A stretch of DNA of 64,000 nucleotides from Ideonella livida (GTDB lineage: Bacteria; Pseudomonadota; Gammaproteobacteria; Burkholderiales; Burkholderiaceae_C): positions 62,001-126,000 of the forward strand of contig NZ_JAAGOH010000004.1 in assembly GCF_010499455.1 (NCBI RefSeq). Reading direction: 5' to 3'. Positions 1 to 8,490 of this stretch are shown one piece after another. Below the pieces are notes generated by a model that did no database searches, was not told the origin of the DNA, and saw only the letters and a program-made list of their open reading frames with translations. The position numbers and the translations under genes were made by a program. Position 1 is the stretch's first letter; every line of letters begins with the position of its first letter.

Positions 1-435
1 CTGGTGCGGCTTACGCTTGGCGAACTTGCTCAGCTGCACCAGCTTGAGCATGGCTTCCACGCGCTCGGCCACCTGGTCTTTGGGCAGGCCGTCGCGCCGC
101 AGCCCGAAGGCGATGTTGTCCCACACCGAGAGGTGGGGAAACAGCGCGTAGGACTGGAACATCATGTTCAGCGGGCGCTCGTAGGGCGCCAGCCCGGCCA
201 GGTCCTGGCCGTTGAGCACGATGCGGCCCGAGGTGGGCGTCTCGAAGCCGGCCAGCATGCGCAGCAAGGTGGTCTTGCCGCAGCCCGACGAGCCCAGCAG
301 GGCGAAGATCTCCCCCTTGGCGATGTCGAGGCTGACGTTCTGGACGGCGCGGTAGCCGCCGAAGTCCTTCACCACGTTCTGGATCTGCAGAAAGGTGGCG
401 TCCTGGCCGGTCGGTTTCGTGGGCGTGGAAGTCAT
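1..435 (-). CDS. potA: Polyamine ABC transporter ATP-binding subunit, C-terminal part outside the window
   Basis: This is the N-terminal 145 residues of an ABC ATPase that would power putrescine/spermidine import at the inner membrane. The frame is open to the window edge. The Walker A motif GSSGCGKTT is at residues 48-56 and the Q-loop FQSYALFPH is at about 93-101. The reading frame leaves the window at KPHQ, just where the LSGGQ signature would follow. The start codon lies 21 bases downstream of the stop of the periplasmic binding protein gene, so the two are very likely co-transcribed. The substrate is inferred from the neighbours, because the ATPase domain alone cannot distinguish PotA from PotG or other MOI-type ATPases. 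Confidence 0.9.
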   Translation of the reverse strand, partial: MTSTPTKPTGQDATFLQIQNVVKDFGGYRAVQNVSLDIAKGEIFALLGSSGCGKTTLLRMLAGFETPTSGRIVLNGQDLAGLAPYERPLNMMFQSYALFPHLSVWDNIAFGLRRDGLPKDQVAERVEAMLKLVQLSKFAKRKPHQ

Positions 436-456
436 GATGCTGTCGTCAACCCCGGC

Positions 457-1569
457 TCACAGACCCGTCTTGAAGGAGGTGTAGGTGCGGGTCATGAGGC
501 GGCGCAGGTCGTTGTTGAGCGCGTCCGGCGGGACCATCTTCTTCATGTCGTCCTCGCTCAGGAAGACCGTGGGGTTGGAGGCCACTTCCTTCTTGACGAA
601 CTTCAGTGAATCCTTGTTGGGGTTGGCGTAGAAGACCTTGTTGGTCAGGCCCGCATGCACCTCCGGGCGCATGATGTAGTTGATGAACTTGTGGGCGTTG
701 CTGGGGTGGGGGGCATCGGCCGGGATCACCATGACGTCGAAGAACAGCAGGCCGCCGGTCTTGGGGATGAGGGCCTGGATGTTCTGGCCGGTCTTGCCGT
801 CCAGCGCACGTTGACGGGCGATGTTGATGTCACCCGACCAGCCCAGGGCCACGCAGACCTGGCCGTTGGCCATGTCGTTGATGTAGCCCGAGGAGCTGAA
901 CAGGGTGATGTGCGGGCGTACCGACTTCAGCAGCTGGCCGGCGGCGGCGTAATCCGAGGCGGTCTTGCTGAAGGAGGGCTTGCCCAGGTAGTGCAGCGCC
1001 GCGGGGATGACTTCAGAGGCGGAGTCCAGGAAGGACACGCCGCAGGACTTCAGCTTGGAGATGTACTCGGGTTTGAAGACCAGGTCCCAGGCGTTCTCCG
1101 GCATGGGGGTGCTGCCCAGGGCGGCCTTGACCTTGTCAACGTTGATGCCCACGGTGGTGTAGCCCCACAGCCAGTCCACCATGTACTCGTTGCCCGGGTC
1201 CAGCTTGGCCAGCTGGGCCTGGATGGCCGGGTCCATGTGGCGCAGGTTGGGCAGCTGGGCCTTGTCCAGCTTGCGCAGCAGGCCGCCTTCGGCCTGCAGC
1301 TTGGCCCAGTGCGAGGACGGGATGACCACGTCGTAGCCGGTCTTGCCGGCCACCAGCTTGGCGTGGACGATCTCGTTGTTGTCAAAGTTGTCGTAGCGCA
1401 CCCGGATGCCGGTCTCGCGCTCGAAGTTGCGCAGGGTGTCCTCGGCGATGTAGTCCGACCAGTTGTAGACGTTGAGGACCTTCTCCTCTTCCTGCGCGTG
1501 CGCCGCGCCGGCGGCCAGCAGGGCCGCGGCGGCGAGGGACAGGACCGAACGCACCAGCTTGAACTTCAT
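457..1569 (-). CDS. potF: Periplasmic putrescine/spermidine-binding protein
   Basis: A 370-residue extracytoplasmic solute-binding protein of the PotD/PotF family, close to the usual family length. Residues 1-26 form a signal peptide with a hydrophobic core and an AHA cleavage region. The mature protein opens with VLNVYNWSDYI, the typical first strand of this family, and contains VDWLWGYTTVGIN and ALGWSGDI, which sit around the ligand cleft in relatives. A GGAGG ribosome-binding site precedes the ATG. It is followed by the transporter ATPase gene and preceded by polyamine-degrading enzymes, so putrescine or spermidine is the expected ligand. Which of the two it prefers (PotF/SpuD versus SpuE) cannot be read here. 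Confidence 0.92.
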   Translation of the reverse strand: MKFKLVRSVLSLAAAALLAAGAAHAQEEEKVLNVYNWSDYIAEDTLRNFERETGIRVRYDNFDNNEIVHAKLVAGKTGYDVVIPSSHWAKLQAEGGLLRKLDKAQLPNLRHMDPAIQAQLAKLDPGNEYMVDWLWGYTTVGINVDKVKAALGSTPMPENAWDLVFKPEYISKLKSCGVSFLDSASEVIPAALHYLGKPSFSKTASDYAAAGQLLKSVRPHITLFSSSGYINDMANGQVCVALGWSGDINIARQRALDGKTGQNIQALIPKTGGLLFFDVMVIPADAPHPSNAHKFINYIMRPEVHAGLTNKVFYANPNKDSLKFVKKEVASNPTVFLSEDDMKKMVPPDALNNDLRRLMTRTYTSFKTGL

Positions 1570-1769
1570 GATGATCGAACCTCCGGTAGGGGGCTAAGGG
1601 GGGGGCTTGGGTGGGACGACGGAAATGGGGGGACGGCATCAGCGGATGGGCCAGTGCCGGCGACAGGCCGCAAGTCTAGGGCCAGCGAGGACCCTCGGCG
1701 CCACGGCGCGGCCTGCTGACAACGCCCGGCACCCTCCGCCGGCCGGTTGGGGCCGGGCGGTCTGCAGTC
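1570..1769. other. Gap between spuC-type and potF genes with a GC hairpin
   Basis: The 200 bases between the transaminase stop and the potF start contain a GC-rich inverted repeat at about 1736-1760: a CCGCCGGCC arm against GGCCGGGCGG, with a 6-base loop and one bulge. It has no T-tract and is unlikely to be a full terminator. It may stabilise the upstream transcript end or tune expression of the binding protein relative to the enzymes. No open frame here looks real. Confidence 0.35.
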
Positions 1770-3188
1770 TCAGAGCCAGCCCTTGCTGCGGGCGTCGGCC
1801 AGGGTGAGGTCGAGGCAGCGGCGGATCAGCGCCATCATCTCGTCCACCTGGGCCCGGGTCATCACCAGCGGCGGGGCGATGATCATGCGGTTGCCCACGG
1901 CGCGCATGATCAGGCCGTTGCCGAAGCAGTGGCCCCGGCACACCATCCCGATCTCCAGCTCGGCCGGGAAGGGGGTCAGGGTGGCCGGATCCTTGACCAG
2001 CAGCAGGGCGCCCATGAGACCGCAGGTTTCAGCATCTCCCACCAGCGGATGGTCCTTGAGCGTCGCAAACTGCTGAGCAAGATACGGGCCCACGTCGTCC
2101 CGCACATGCTCGACCAGCCGCAGTTTCTGGATCAGGCGGATGTTGGCCACCGCCACCGCGGCGGCCACCGGATGGCCCGAGTAGGTGAAGCCGTGCTCGA
2201 ATTCGCCGCCCTGCTCGATGAGTACCTTGGCCACGCGCTCGCTCACCATCACGCCCCCCAGCGGGATGTAGCCGGAGGTCACGCCCTTGGCGAAGGTCAT
2301 CAGGTCGGGGCGGCTGCCTTGGGTCTCGCAGCCGAACCAGGCGCCCGTGCGGCCAAAGCCGCAGATCACCTCGTCGGAGACCAGCAAGATGCCGTACTTG
2401 TCGCAGATGCGCTGGATCTCCGGCCAGTAGGTGGCCGGCGGGATGATCACGCCACCGGCGCCCTGAACCGGCTCGCCGATGAAGGCGGCCACCTTCTCCG
2501 GGCCCACCTCCAGGATCTTGGCCTCCAGCCAGCCGGCGGCCACTTTGCCGAACGTGTCTTTGTCCATGCCCTGGCCGTGCTCGACCCAGTAGGGCTGGGG
2601 GATGTGGGTGATGCCCGGAATGGGCAGGCCGCCCTGCGCATGCATGTAGCGCATGCCACCCAGCGAGGCGCCGGCCATGGTGGAGCCGTGGTAGGCGTTC
2701 TCGCGGCTGATGATCACCTGGCGCTCGGGCTGGCCCAGGCTGGCCCAGTAGTGGCGCACCATGCGTACCACGGTGTCGTTGCCTTCGGAGCCCGAGCCGG
2801 CGAAGAACACATGCTGGAACTGCGGGGGCGACACCTCGGCCAGCAGCTCGGCCAGCTCGATGGCCGGTGGCGTGGCGGTCTGGAAGAAGGCGTTGTAGAA
2901 GGGCAGTTGCTGGAGCTGCCGGGTGGCCGCCTCGACCAGGCTGGGCTGGCCGTAGCCGACGTTGACGCACCACAGGCCGCTCATGGCGTCGAGGATCTTG
3001 TGACCCTCGCTGTCCCAGAGGTAGATGTTTTCGGCCTTGGTGATGATGCGCGAACCCTTGGCAGCCAGGGCCTTGCTGTCGGTGAACGGGTGCAGGAAGT
3101 GCGCGGCGTCGGCCTGTTGCCATTCCCGGGTGCTGCGCTGCGCCTTCTGGGCAAGGGCCGGGGCCTGGATGACGATGGGGTCTTGCAT
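1770..3188 (-). CDS. spuC: Class III PLP-dependent aminotransferase, putrescine-pyruvate type
   Basis: A 472-residue omega-aminotransferase that in this setting would move the amino group of putrescine (or another terminal amine) to pyruvate. The PLP-binding lysine is K301 in FAKGVTSGY, SDEVICGFG is at 271-279, and the phosphate-binding stretch GSGSEGND is at 131-138. A strong AAGGAG site precedes the ATG. It lies 49 bases after the gamma-glutamylputrescine synthetase gene on the same strand. Both a transamination and a glutamylation route are therefore present in one cluster. Close relatives also act on beta-alanine or GABA, so the exact substrate is inferred. Confidence 0.85.
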   Translation of the reverse strand: MQDPIVIQAPALAQKAQRSTREWQQADAAHFLHPFTDSKALAAKGSRIITKAENIYLWDSEGHKILDAMSGLWCVNVGYGQPSLVEAATRQLQQLPFYNAFFQTATPPAIELAELLAEVSPPQFQHVFFAGSGSEGNDTVVRMVRHYWASLGQPERQVIISRENAYHGSTMAGASLGGMRYMHAQGGLPIPGITHIPQPYWVEHGQGMDKDTFGKVAAGWLEAKILEVGPEKVAAFIGEPVQGAGGVIIPPATYWPEIQRICDKYGILLVSDEVICGFGRTGAWFGCETQGSRPDLMTFAKGVTSGYIPLGGVMVSERVAKVLIEQGGEFEHGFTYSGHPVAAAVAVANIRLIQKLRLVEHVRDDVGPYLAQQFATLKDHPLVGDAETCGLMGALLLVKDPATLTPFPAELEIGMVCRGHCFGNGLIMRAVGNRMIIAPPLVMTRAQVDEMMALIRRCLDLTLADARSKGWL

Positions 3189-3237
3189 GGGATCTCCTTG
3201 AATTCGGGGTCAGCGGCCGGCAGGCCGCGTGGGGGCG

Positions 3238-4605
3238 TCACACATGCAGCAGCAGGTGCTCGCGCTCCCAAGGCGAGATCACTTTCATGAACTCGGCGTA
3301 CTCGATTTCCTTGACCTCGGTGTAGACGGTCACGAAGGCTTCGCCCAGCACCTGGGCCAGGTCCTTCTCGCGGCGCAGCAGCTCCAGGGCCTCGCCCAGG
3401 CTGCGGGGCAGCTGGTAGTCACCCAGGTAGGCGTCGCCCTTGCATTCCGGGCTGGGCTGGATGCGGTTCTTGATGCCCAGGTAGCCGCAGGCCAGGGTGG
3501 CGGCCAGTGCCACATAGGGGTTGGCGTCGGCGCCGATGACCCGGTTCTCGATGCGGCGCGCCTGGGGCGGCGCCACCGGGCTGCGGATGCCCACGGTGCG
3601 GTTGTCCACGCCCCACTGGATGTTGATGGGCGCTGCGGTGAAGCGCGCCAGCCGGCGGTAGCTGTTGACGTAGGGCGCGAACAGGGCCATGGCCGCCGGG
3701 ATGTACTTCTGCAGGCCGCCGATGTACCAGAAGAACTCCTGGCTGGGGGTGCCGTCCTCGTTGCTGAAGAGATTGCGGCCGGTGGCCTTGTGGACGATGC
3801 TCTGGTGGATGTGCATGGCGCTGCCCGGCTCGCCGGCGATGGGCTTGGCCATGAAGGTGGCGTACATGTCGTGGCGCATGGCCGCCTCGCGCACCGTGCG
3901 CTTGAAGAAGAAGACCTCATCGGCCAGGCCCAGCGGATGGGCGTGGAAGAAGTTGATCTCCATCTGGCCGGCACCGATCTCGTGGATCAGGGTGTCGACG
4001 TTGAGCTCCATCTTGTCGCAGTAGTCGTAGACGTCCTCGAACAGGGGGTCGAACTCGTTGACCGCGTCGATGGAGTAGGCCTGCCGGGAGGTCTCGGCCC
4101 GACCGCTGCGGCCGATGGGCGGCTTGAGCGGCATGTCCGGGTCGGTGTTGCGGGCCACGAGGTAGAACTCGAGTTCGGGGGCGACCACCGGCTCCCAGCC
4201 CTCTGCGGCGAACAGGTCGCAGACCCGCCGCAACACTGAGCGCGGGGCGAAAGGCACCAGCTGGCCATTGCGGTCGTAGCAGTCATGCACCACCTGGGCC
4301 GTGGGGTCGGTCGCCCAGGGCACGATGCGCACCGTGGTGGGATCCGGCCGCAGGTGCATGTCGTGGTCGGTGGGGCTGATGACGTCGTAGTACGGCCCTT
4401 CCTCGGGGAACTCGCCGGTCACGCCCATGGCCACGACAGCCTCGGGCAGCCGCATGCCGCGGTCCTCGGTGAATTTCTGTCGCGGCAGGATCTTGCCGCG
4501 GGCCACGCCGGTGAGGTCGGGCACCAGGCACTCGATCTCGGTGACACGGTTCTGGTTGAGCCAGCCTTCCAGCTCGGCGAAGGTCATGGGTTCTCTGTTG
4601 GCCAT
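3238..4605 (-). CDS. puuA: Gamma-glutamylputrescine synthetase (glutamine synthetase family)
   Basis: A 455-residue glutamine synthetase-fold enzyme expected to join glutamate to putrescine using ATP, the first step of the Puu pathway. It has the family sequences PELEFYLV, the catalytic-domain stretch GAGQMEINFFHA, GSAMHIHQS (ATP/metal site) and the NRTVGIRSP segment. A GS-type N-terminal domain precedes them. It lacks the adenylylation-loop features of GlnA and sits between PuuD and the transaminase. Together these favour PuuA/SpuI over a nitrogen-assimilating glutamine synthetase. An AAGGTG site precedes the ATG. Confidence 0.88.
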   Translation of the reverse strand: MANREPMTFAELEGWLNQNRVTEIECLVPDLTGVARGKILPRQKFTEDRGMRLPEAVVAMGVTGEFPEEGPYYDVISPTDHDMHLRPDPTTVRIVPWATDPTAQVVHDCYDRNGQLVPFAPRSVLRRVCDLFAAEGWEPVVAPELEFYLVARNTDPDMPLKPPIGRSGRAETSRQAYSIDAVNEFDPLFEDVYDYCDKMELNVDTLIHEIGAGQMEINFFHAHPLGLADEVFFFKRTVREAAMRHDMYATFMAKPIAGEPGSAMHIHQSIVHKATGRNLFSNEDGTPSQEFFWYIGGLQKYIPAAMALFAPYVNSYRRLARFTAAPINIQWGVDNRTVGIRSPVAPPQARRIENRVIGADANPYVALAATLACGYLGIKNRIQPSPECKGDAYLGDYQLPRSLGEALELLRREKDLAQVLGEAFVTVYTEVKEIEYAEFMKVISPWEREHLLLHV

Positions 4606-4725
4606 GAGGGCACCTTGGGGGTTCTCAGCGTCACGCGCAGTGTGGACGCCCGGTGGGGCGCGGGGCCGGGCCGCGCGGGCCCCGGCGAATCCAGGGAAAA
4701 GGGGTCTCGGGGAGCCTGCCGGCCC

Positions 4726-5502
4726 TCAGCACGGCTCAGGCCCACGGTGGCGGTCGCGCCACTGCTGGCAGGCACGGCCAAACGCGTCGAGCATGGCGCG
4801 GGACACCGGGTTGTCAGCAGCTTGCCACTCGGGATGCCACTGAAGACAGAGGCTGAACCCGGGGGAAGCGGCCACTGAAAATGCCTCGATCAGCCCGTCC
4901 GGCGCCCGGGCTTCCACCCGCAGGCCTTCGGCCAGGCGATGGACCGCCTGGCCATGCACCGAGTTGACGACGAACCGGGGCTGTCCGGGCAGCAGGCCGG
5001 CCAGCAGGCCCCCGGGCACGACTTCCACCGCGTGGGCGGGGCCGTAGGCGACCACGGCCGGCGCGCCCTCAGGGGCGCGGTGGTCGTCATGCCCGGGCAC
5101 CTCCTGTACCGCCTGGTGCAGGGAGCCACCCAGGGCCACATTGGTTTCCTGGGTGCCGCGGCAGATGGCAAAGAGCGGCATGCCCCGCGCCACCACGGCG
5201 CGGATCAGCGGCAGGGTCCAGGCATCGCGCGCCGGGTCCAGCGGCAAGGCCGGGTTGTGCACCGCCTCGCCAAAGTGACTGGGGTGCACATTGGACGGTG
5301 AGCCGGTGAGCAGGACGCCATCAGCCAGGTCCAGCAGGGCATTGATCTCTGCGGGCTCGGCCGCGGGTACCACCAGCGGGGTGCAACCGGCCAGGCGGAC
5401 CGCGTCCACATACTTCTTGCCCGCGATGTGGAAGGGGTGCTCGCCCAGCATGCGGTTGCAGGCGGGCACCAGGACGATGGGGCGGGAAGCGGGAGCGTTC
5501 AT
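4726..5502 (-). CDS. puuD: Gamma-glutamyl-gamma-aminobutyrate hydrolase (class I GATase-like, C26)
   Basis: A 258-residue cytoplasmic hydrolase expected to release GABA from gamma-glutamyl-GABA. The nucleophile is C114 in the nucleophile elbow FAICRGTQE, and the C-terminal LQWHPEWQ supplies the His and Glu of the triad. The frame is open further upstream to 5652, but that stretch lies inside the PuuB gene and has no homology to the family. The ATG at 5502 begins MNAPASRPIVLVPAC, the usual N-terminus. It lies 25 bases downstream of puuB and 120 bases upstream of puuA. Confidence 0.9.
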   Translation of the reverse strand: MNAPASRPIVLVPACNRMLGEHPFHIAGKKYVDAVRLAGCTPLVVPAAEPAEINALLDLADGVLLTGSPSNVHPSHFGEAVHNPALPLDPARDAWTLPLIRAVVARGMPLFAICRGTQETNVALGGSLHQAVQEVPGHDDHRAPEGAPAVVAYGPAHAVEVVPGGLLAGLLPGQPRFVVNSVHGQAVHRLAEGLRVEARAPDGLIEAFSVAASPGFSLCLQWHPEWQAADNPVSRAMLDAFGRACQQWRDRHRGPEPC

Positions 5503-5527
5503 GCGGTCGTCTCGTGTCGGGGCCGTC

Positions 5528-6829
5528 TCAGGCCAGCAGGTCGCGCAGCCGGTACCAGGCCATGCCCAGTACCAGGGCAGGGGTGCGCAGCAACCGTCCT
5601 CCGGGGAAGGGCCGGTGCCGCAGGCGTGCGAAGACGTCGAAGCGGCCGGCATCTCCCGTCATGGCCTCGGCCACCAGCTTGCCCGCCAGGCCGGTGAGGG
5701 CCAGGCCATGCCCGGAGAAGCCCTGCAGGTAGTACAGGTCTGGCGCCAGCCGCCCGAAGTCCGGCGCGCGGTTCATCGTGATGTCCACGAAACCGCCCCA
5801 GGCATGGGTGATGCGGGCGTGGGACAGGGCGGGCAAGGTGCCGACCATGCGCTGGCGCATGGACTCGGCCAGGCGGGGCGGGGTGAGGGTGCTGTAGCTG
5901 ACCCGGCCACCATAGAGCATGCGGTGGTCCGCGGTGAAGCGGAAATAGTCGAGCACGAAGTTGTTGTCGCACACCGCAGAGCGGCTCGGGATAAGCCGCC
6001 GGACCAGTGCCGGATCCAAGGGTTCGGAGCAGACGATGTAGGTGCCCACCGGCATGATGCGCGCCTCCAGCGCCGGGGCCACTCCCTGCAGGTAGACGTT
6101 GCCGGCCAGCAGCACCTGCCCGGCCCGCACCACGCCCTGCGGTGTCTGCAGGCGGTGGCCACCGCCCGGCAGGGCCTGCAGGGCGGTCACGGGGCTGTCC
6201 TCATGCAAGCGTGCACCGGCCTGTTGGGCGGCGCGGGCCAGGCCCAGGGCATATTTCAAGGGGTGCAGATGCCCGGACTCGGGGTCATGCAGGCCGCTGT
6301 GGTAGCGCGGGCTGTCGATCCAGCTGCGCAGGTCCGCGGGACCGATCAGGGTGTAGCGAGCACCGTAGAGGCGGTCCATGCGCTCGGCCCACGCCGCCAG
6401 CTCTGCACTCTTGCCGGGCTTGGTTGCCACACCCAGGTAGCCGGCCTGCCAGTCACAGTCGATGGCATGGGTGGTCAGGCGTTGGCGCAGCAGCGTCAGG
6501 GCCTCCAGGCTCATGCCCCAAACCTGACGCGCGGCCTCCATGCCCAGCTGGTCTTCGATGGTGGTCTGGTCGCAGGCCAGGCCGTGGATGGCCTGGCCGC
6601 CATTGCGCCCGCTGGCCCCCCAGCCGACCTGGCGGGCCTCCAGGACCACGACCGAGCGTCCGGCCTGGGCCAGTTCCAGCGCGGCGCTCAGGCCGGCCAG
6701 ACCACCGCCCACGATCGCGACGTCGGCGGTGGTCTCGCCGGCCTGCGGCGCATGATGATGGGTGCGCGGGGCCGTCGCGGCGTAGTAGGAATCGCGTGCG
6801 AGGTTCTGATCGGTGCTCAGCAGACGCAT
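5528..6829 (-). CDS. puuB: FAD-dependent gamma-glutamylputrescine oxidase
   Basis: A 433-residue FAD oxidoreductase of the DAO family, expected to oxidise gamma-glutamylputrescine to the aldehyde. The dinucleotide-binding motif VAIVGGGLAGLS is near residues 38-49. ITHAWGGFVDITMNRAPDFG and YYLQGFSGHGLALTGL form the conserved C-terminal FAD contacts. The ATG at 6829 is chosen because MRLLSTDQNLARDSYYA matches the family start; an in-frame GTG at 6871 is the alternative. No aldehyde dehydrogenase (PuuC) is in this cluster, so the aldehyde must be handled by an enzyme encoded elsewhere. It is probably the first gene of the polyamine operon. Confidence 0.87.
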   Translation of the reverse strand: MRLLSTDQNLARDSYYAATAPRTHHHAPQAGETTADVAIVGGGLAGLSAALELAQAGRSVVVLEARQVGWGASGRNGGQAIHGLACDQTTIEDQLGMEAARQVWGMSLEALTLLRQRLTTHAIDCDWQAGYLGVATKPGKSAELAAWAERMDRLYGARYTLIGPADLRSWIDSPRYHSGLHDPESGHLHPLKYALGLARAAQQAGARLHEDSPVTALQALPGGGHRLQTPQGVVRAGQVLLAGNVYLQGVAPALEARIMPVGTYIVCSEPLDPALVRRLIPSRSAVCDNNFVLDYFRFTADHRMLYGGRVSYSTLTPPRLAESMRQRMVGTLPALSHARITHAWGGFVDITMNRAPDFGRLAPDLYYLQGFSGHGLALTGLAGKLVAEAMTGDAGRFDVFARLRHRPFPGGRLLRTPALVLGMAWYRLRDLLA

Positions 6830-7076
6830 AGGCAAGGCCACAAGGGCCGGTGGGAGGGTAGGGGACGCCACCGGCCCAGCAAGCCCCGGACCACGGGTGG
6901 CGGACCGTCGGGACAGGCGGGCACAGCGGCCGGGTGTTTGGCCCGGCGCCGCGTCGGCAGCGTCATCTTGTGAGCCAGTCTAGCCAAGGCGGCGCGCAAT
7001 GTGCTTGCGCCCTGGGCACAGGCTTTCCCCTGCCGGTGCAATTCCGTGCTGTCAGATGAGGGTCTGTTCGCAGAAA
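6830..7076. promoter_or_regulatory. Divergent control region between puuB and the Lrp-type regulator
   Basis: This 247-base divergent region should hold both promoters. It contains a palindrome at 6994-7010 with arms GCGCAA and TTGCGC around a 5-base centre. That size and form suit an Lrp/AsnC-family operator. No convincing sigma-70 boxes were picked by eye. Confidence 0.45.
6994..7010. promoter_or_regulatory. 17-bp palindrome, candidate Lrp/AsnC operator
   Basis: GCGCAA-TGTGC-TTGCGC is an exact inverted repeat with 6-base arms, about 67 bases before the regulator's start codon and 165 bases before the puuB start. A small palindrome next to the gene of an AsnC-type regulator is the common layout for autoregulation and control of the divergent operon. 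Binding is inferred, not shown. Confidence 0.4.
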
Positions 7077-7556
7077 ATGCCAAACATGAGCCTTCCGCCG
7101 CAATTCGATGCGATCGACCGCCTGATCCTGGAGGAGCTGCAGGTCGATGGCAAGCTGTCCAATGTGGAACTGGCCCAGCGCATCCACCTCTCTCCCTCGG
7201 CCTGCCTGCGTCGGGTCAAGCAGCTGGAGGACAGCGGCTACATCGACCGCTACGTGGCCCTGCTCAACCCCAAGAAGGTGGGTCAGCCCGGCACCAGCTT
7301 CACCATCATCAACCTGGAGAGCATGAGCAACCAGGTGCTGGAGGCCTTCGAGCAGGCCGTGCGCGCCACGCCGCAGATCCTGGACTGCTACTACGTGGCC
7401 GGCGCCAACGACTACCTGATCCGCTTCTCCTACCGCGATGCGGAGGACCTGGAGCGCTTCCACACTGAAGTGCTGATGCGCCTGCCCGGCGTGGAGCGCT
7501 CCAACTCCATCCTGGTGCTCAGGACGGTCAAGAAGACCACCGCGCTGCCGGTCTGA
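7077..7556 (+). CDS. Lrp/AsnC family transcriptional regulator
   Basis: A 159-residue regulator with an N-terminal winged HTH (AIDRLILEELQVDGKLSNVE, then the recognition helix in LSPSACLRRVKQLEDSGYI) and a C-terminal RAM/AsnC ligand domain ending in LRTVKKTTALPV. The frame is open upstream from 6999, but that extension is low-complexity. The family begins near MPNMSLPPQFDAIDR, giving ATG 7077 or ATG 7086. It is divergent from the polyamine catabolic genes and is the obvious candidate for their control, by analogy with other amino-acid- or amine-responsive AsnC proteins. The effector is unknown. Confidence 0.88.
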   Translation: MPNMSLPPQFDAIDRLILEELQVDGKLSNVELAQRIHLSPSACLRRVKQLEDSGYIDRYVALLNPKKVGQPGTSFTIINLESMSNQVLEAFEQAVRATPQILDCYYVAGANDYLIRFSYRDAEDLERFHTEVLMRLPGVERSNSILVLRTVKKTTALPV

Positions 7557-7591
7557 GCGCCGGCGCCAGCGGTCGGCCCCGACACCGGGCT

Positions 7592-8128
7592 TCAGACCGC
7601 CATCACCAATTGCGTGCGGCGGGCGTCCGCTTCAGCGTCGGCCTGGGCCAGGCGGCGCCGCGCCTCGGGGTAGATCAGGCTCTCCTCCAGGGCGATGTGC
7701 TCCTGGTAGAGCTCGGTGAACACCTGGATGCCATGTCGCAGCGCATCCAGGTCGTACCAGCTGTAGCCCCGGGCCAGGGCATCCATCTGCGGGCCCAGCT
7801 CGATCCAGTCCTCCTCCAGCCAGCCATGGTCCTGCTGCAGGCGCTGGACATGGGCCACCAGGGTGGCGTCGGTACTCTCCAACAGGCTGGGGAATACATG
7901 CAGGTCTTCCTGGGCATGGTGGGCGCGTGCCTCCTGCTCGAAGAACTGGGCAATCTGCCGTGCCTTCGCCTGGACGGGGGGCGTCACGCCTTCCTCGGCC
8001 AGGGTGTCCACCAGGGTGGCCAGTTCGGCCAGTACCCGCATGACCTGGCGGTGGGTCTGTTCCAGGGCCTCCAGGGGCGGCAAGTCGGGCACGGCGGGAC
8101 GGGCGGGGCGGTTCTTGGCGGTTGACAT
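7592..8128 (-). CDS. Hemerythrin HHE domain protein
   Basis: A 178-residue protein with an HHE four-helix cation-binding domain. Metal-ligand candidates are in EQTHRQVMR, ARAHHAQEDLHVFP, and HIALEESLIYPEARRR, the pattern of a non-heme di-iron hemerythrin-like site. The ATG at 8128 has a good AGGAG site; the frame extends further upstream through low-complexity sequence. Relatives act in oxygen or nitric-oxide sensing and iron handling, but the specific role is unknown. It is convergent with the Lrp gene (35-base gap) and reads away from the aceA control region. Confidence 0.82.
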   Translation of the reverse strand: MSTAKNRPARPAVPDLPPLEALEQTHRQVMRVLAELATLVDTLAEEGVTPPVQAKARQIAQFFEQEARAHHAQEDLHVFPSLLESTDATLVAHVQRLQQDHGWLEEDWIELGPQMDALARGYSWYDLDALRHGIQVFTELYQEHIALEESLIYPEARRRLAQADAEADARRTQLVMAV

Positions 8129-8367
8129 TGCAGGCTCCTGGTGGGTGAGGGATGGCCGATTGTTGAAAGCCGACCCGGCGTGGCCTTGCGCGGCGTCAAG
8201 CCGGCGATGGGTGCTGGCCGGACTCCCCGGTGTGGCGCACGCACCGCACTGGCGTGGGGCGCGGCTGTGGGGGCCACGCCACGGCCGCACCAGGCTGGGA
8301 CGCGCCGCAAAGGCACTGGCCCAAGGAACGAGGCCTGTTGCAGCCGCTGAAATCGAACTCTCACATC

Positions 8368-8407
8368 ATGAAAAAATTCTGTGTTGCAGCGCAGCAGAAT
8401 TTTTCAT
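8368..8407. repeat. 40-bp imperfect inverted repeat upstream of aceA
   Basis: The left arm ATGAAAAAATTCTG is mirrored by CAGAATTTTTCAT with one extra A in the left arm and a 13-base centre that includes TTGCAGCGCAG. It lies about 55 bases upstream of the aceA -35 box. This is a suitable place for an activator or a second repressor site, or the start of a hairpin in a leftward transcript. Confidence 0.55.
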
Positions 8408-8437
8408 CGTGGAAAAACGAATTTCACATTGCGATAT

Positions 8438-8455
8438 CAATGATGCAAGTCATTG
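8438..8455. repeat. Small palindrome upstream of the aceA -35 box
   Basis: CAATGA-TGCAAG-TCATTG is an exact inverted repeat with 6-base arms and a 6-base centre, ending 7 bases before the proposed -35 box. It could be a regulator site. The possibility of chance is real in an AT-rich stretch. Confidence 0.4.
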
Positions 8456-8461
8456 TTTTTG

Positions 8462-8490
8462 TTGGATTGAAGAGTTGTGTCTTATATAAG
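8462..8490 (+). promoter_or_regulatory. Sigma-70 promoter of aceA
   Basis: The -35 box TTGGAT (8462-8467) and the -10 box TATAAG (8485-8490) are separated by 17 bases. Transcription would start near 8497. The -10 box lies inside a perfect 16-bp palindrome, so this promoter is probably repressible. Confidence 0.6.

Noticed and set aside
4726-5652. Start of PuuD at 5652
   Set aside because: The extra 50 residues lie inside puuB and do not resemble the family; the ATG at 5502 does.
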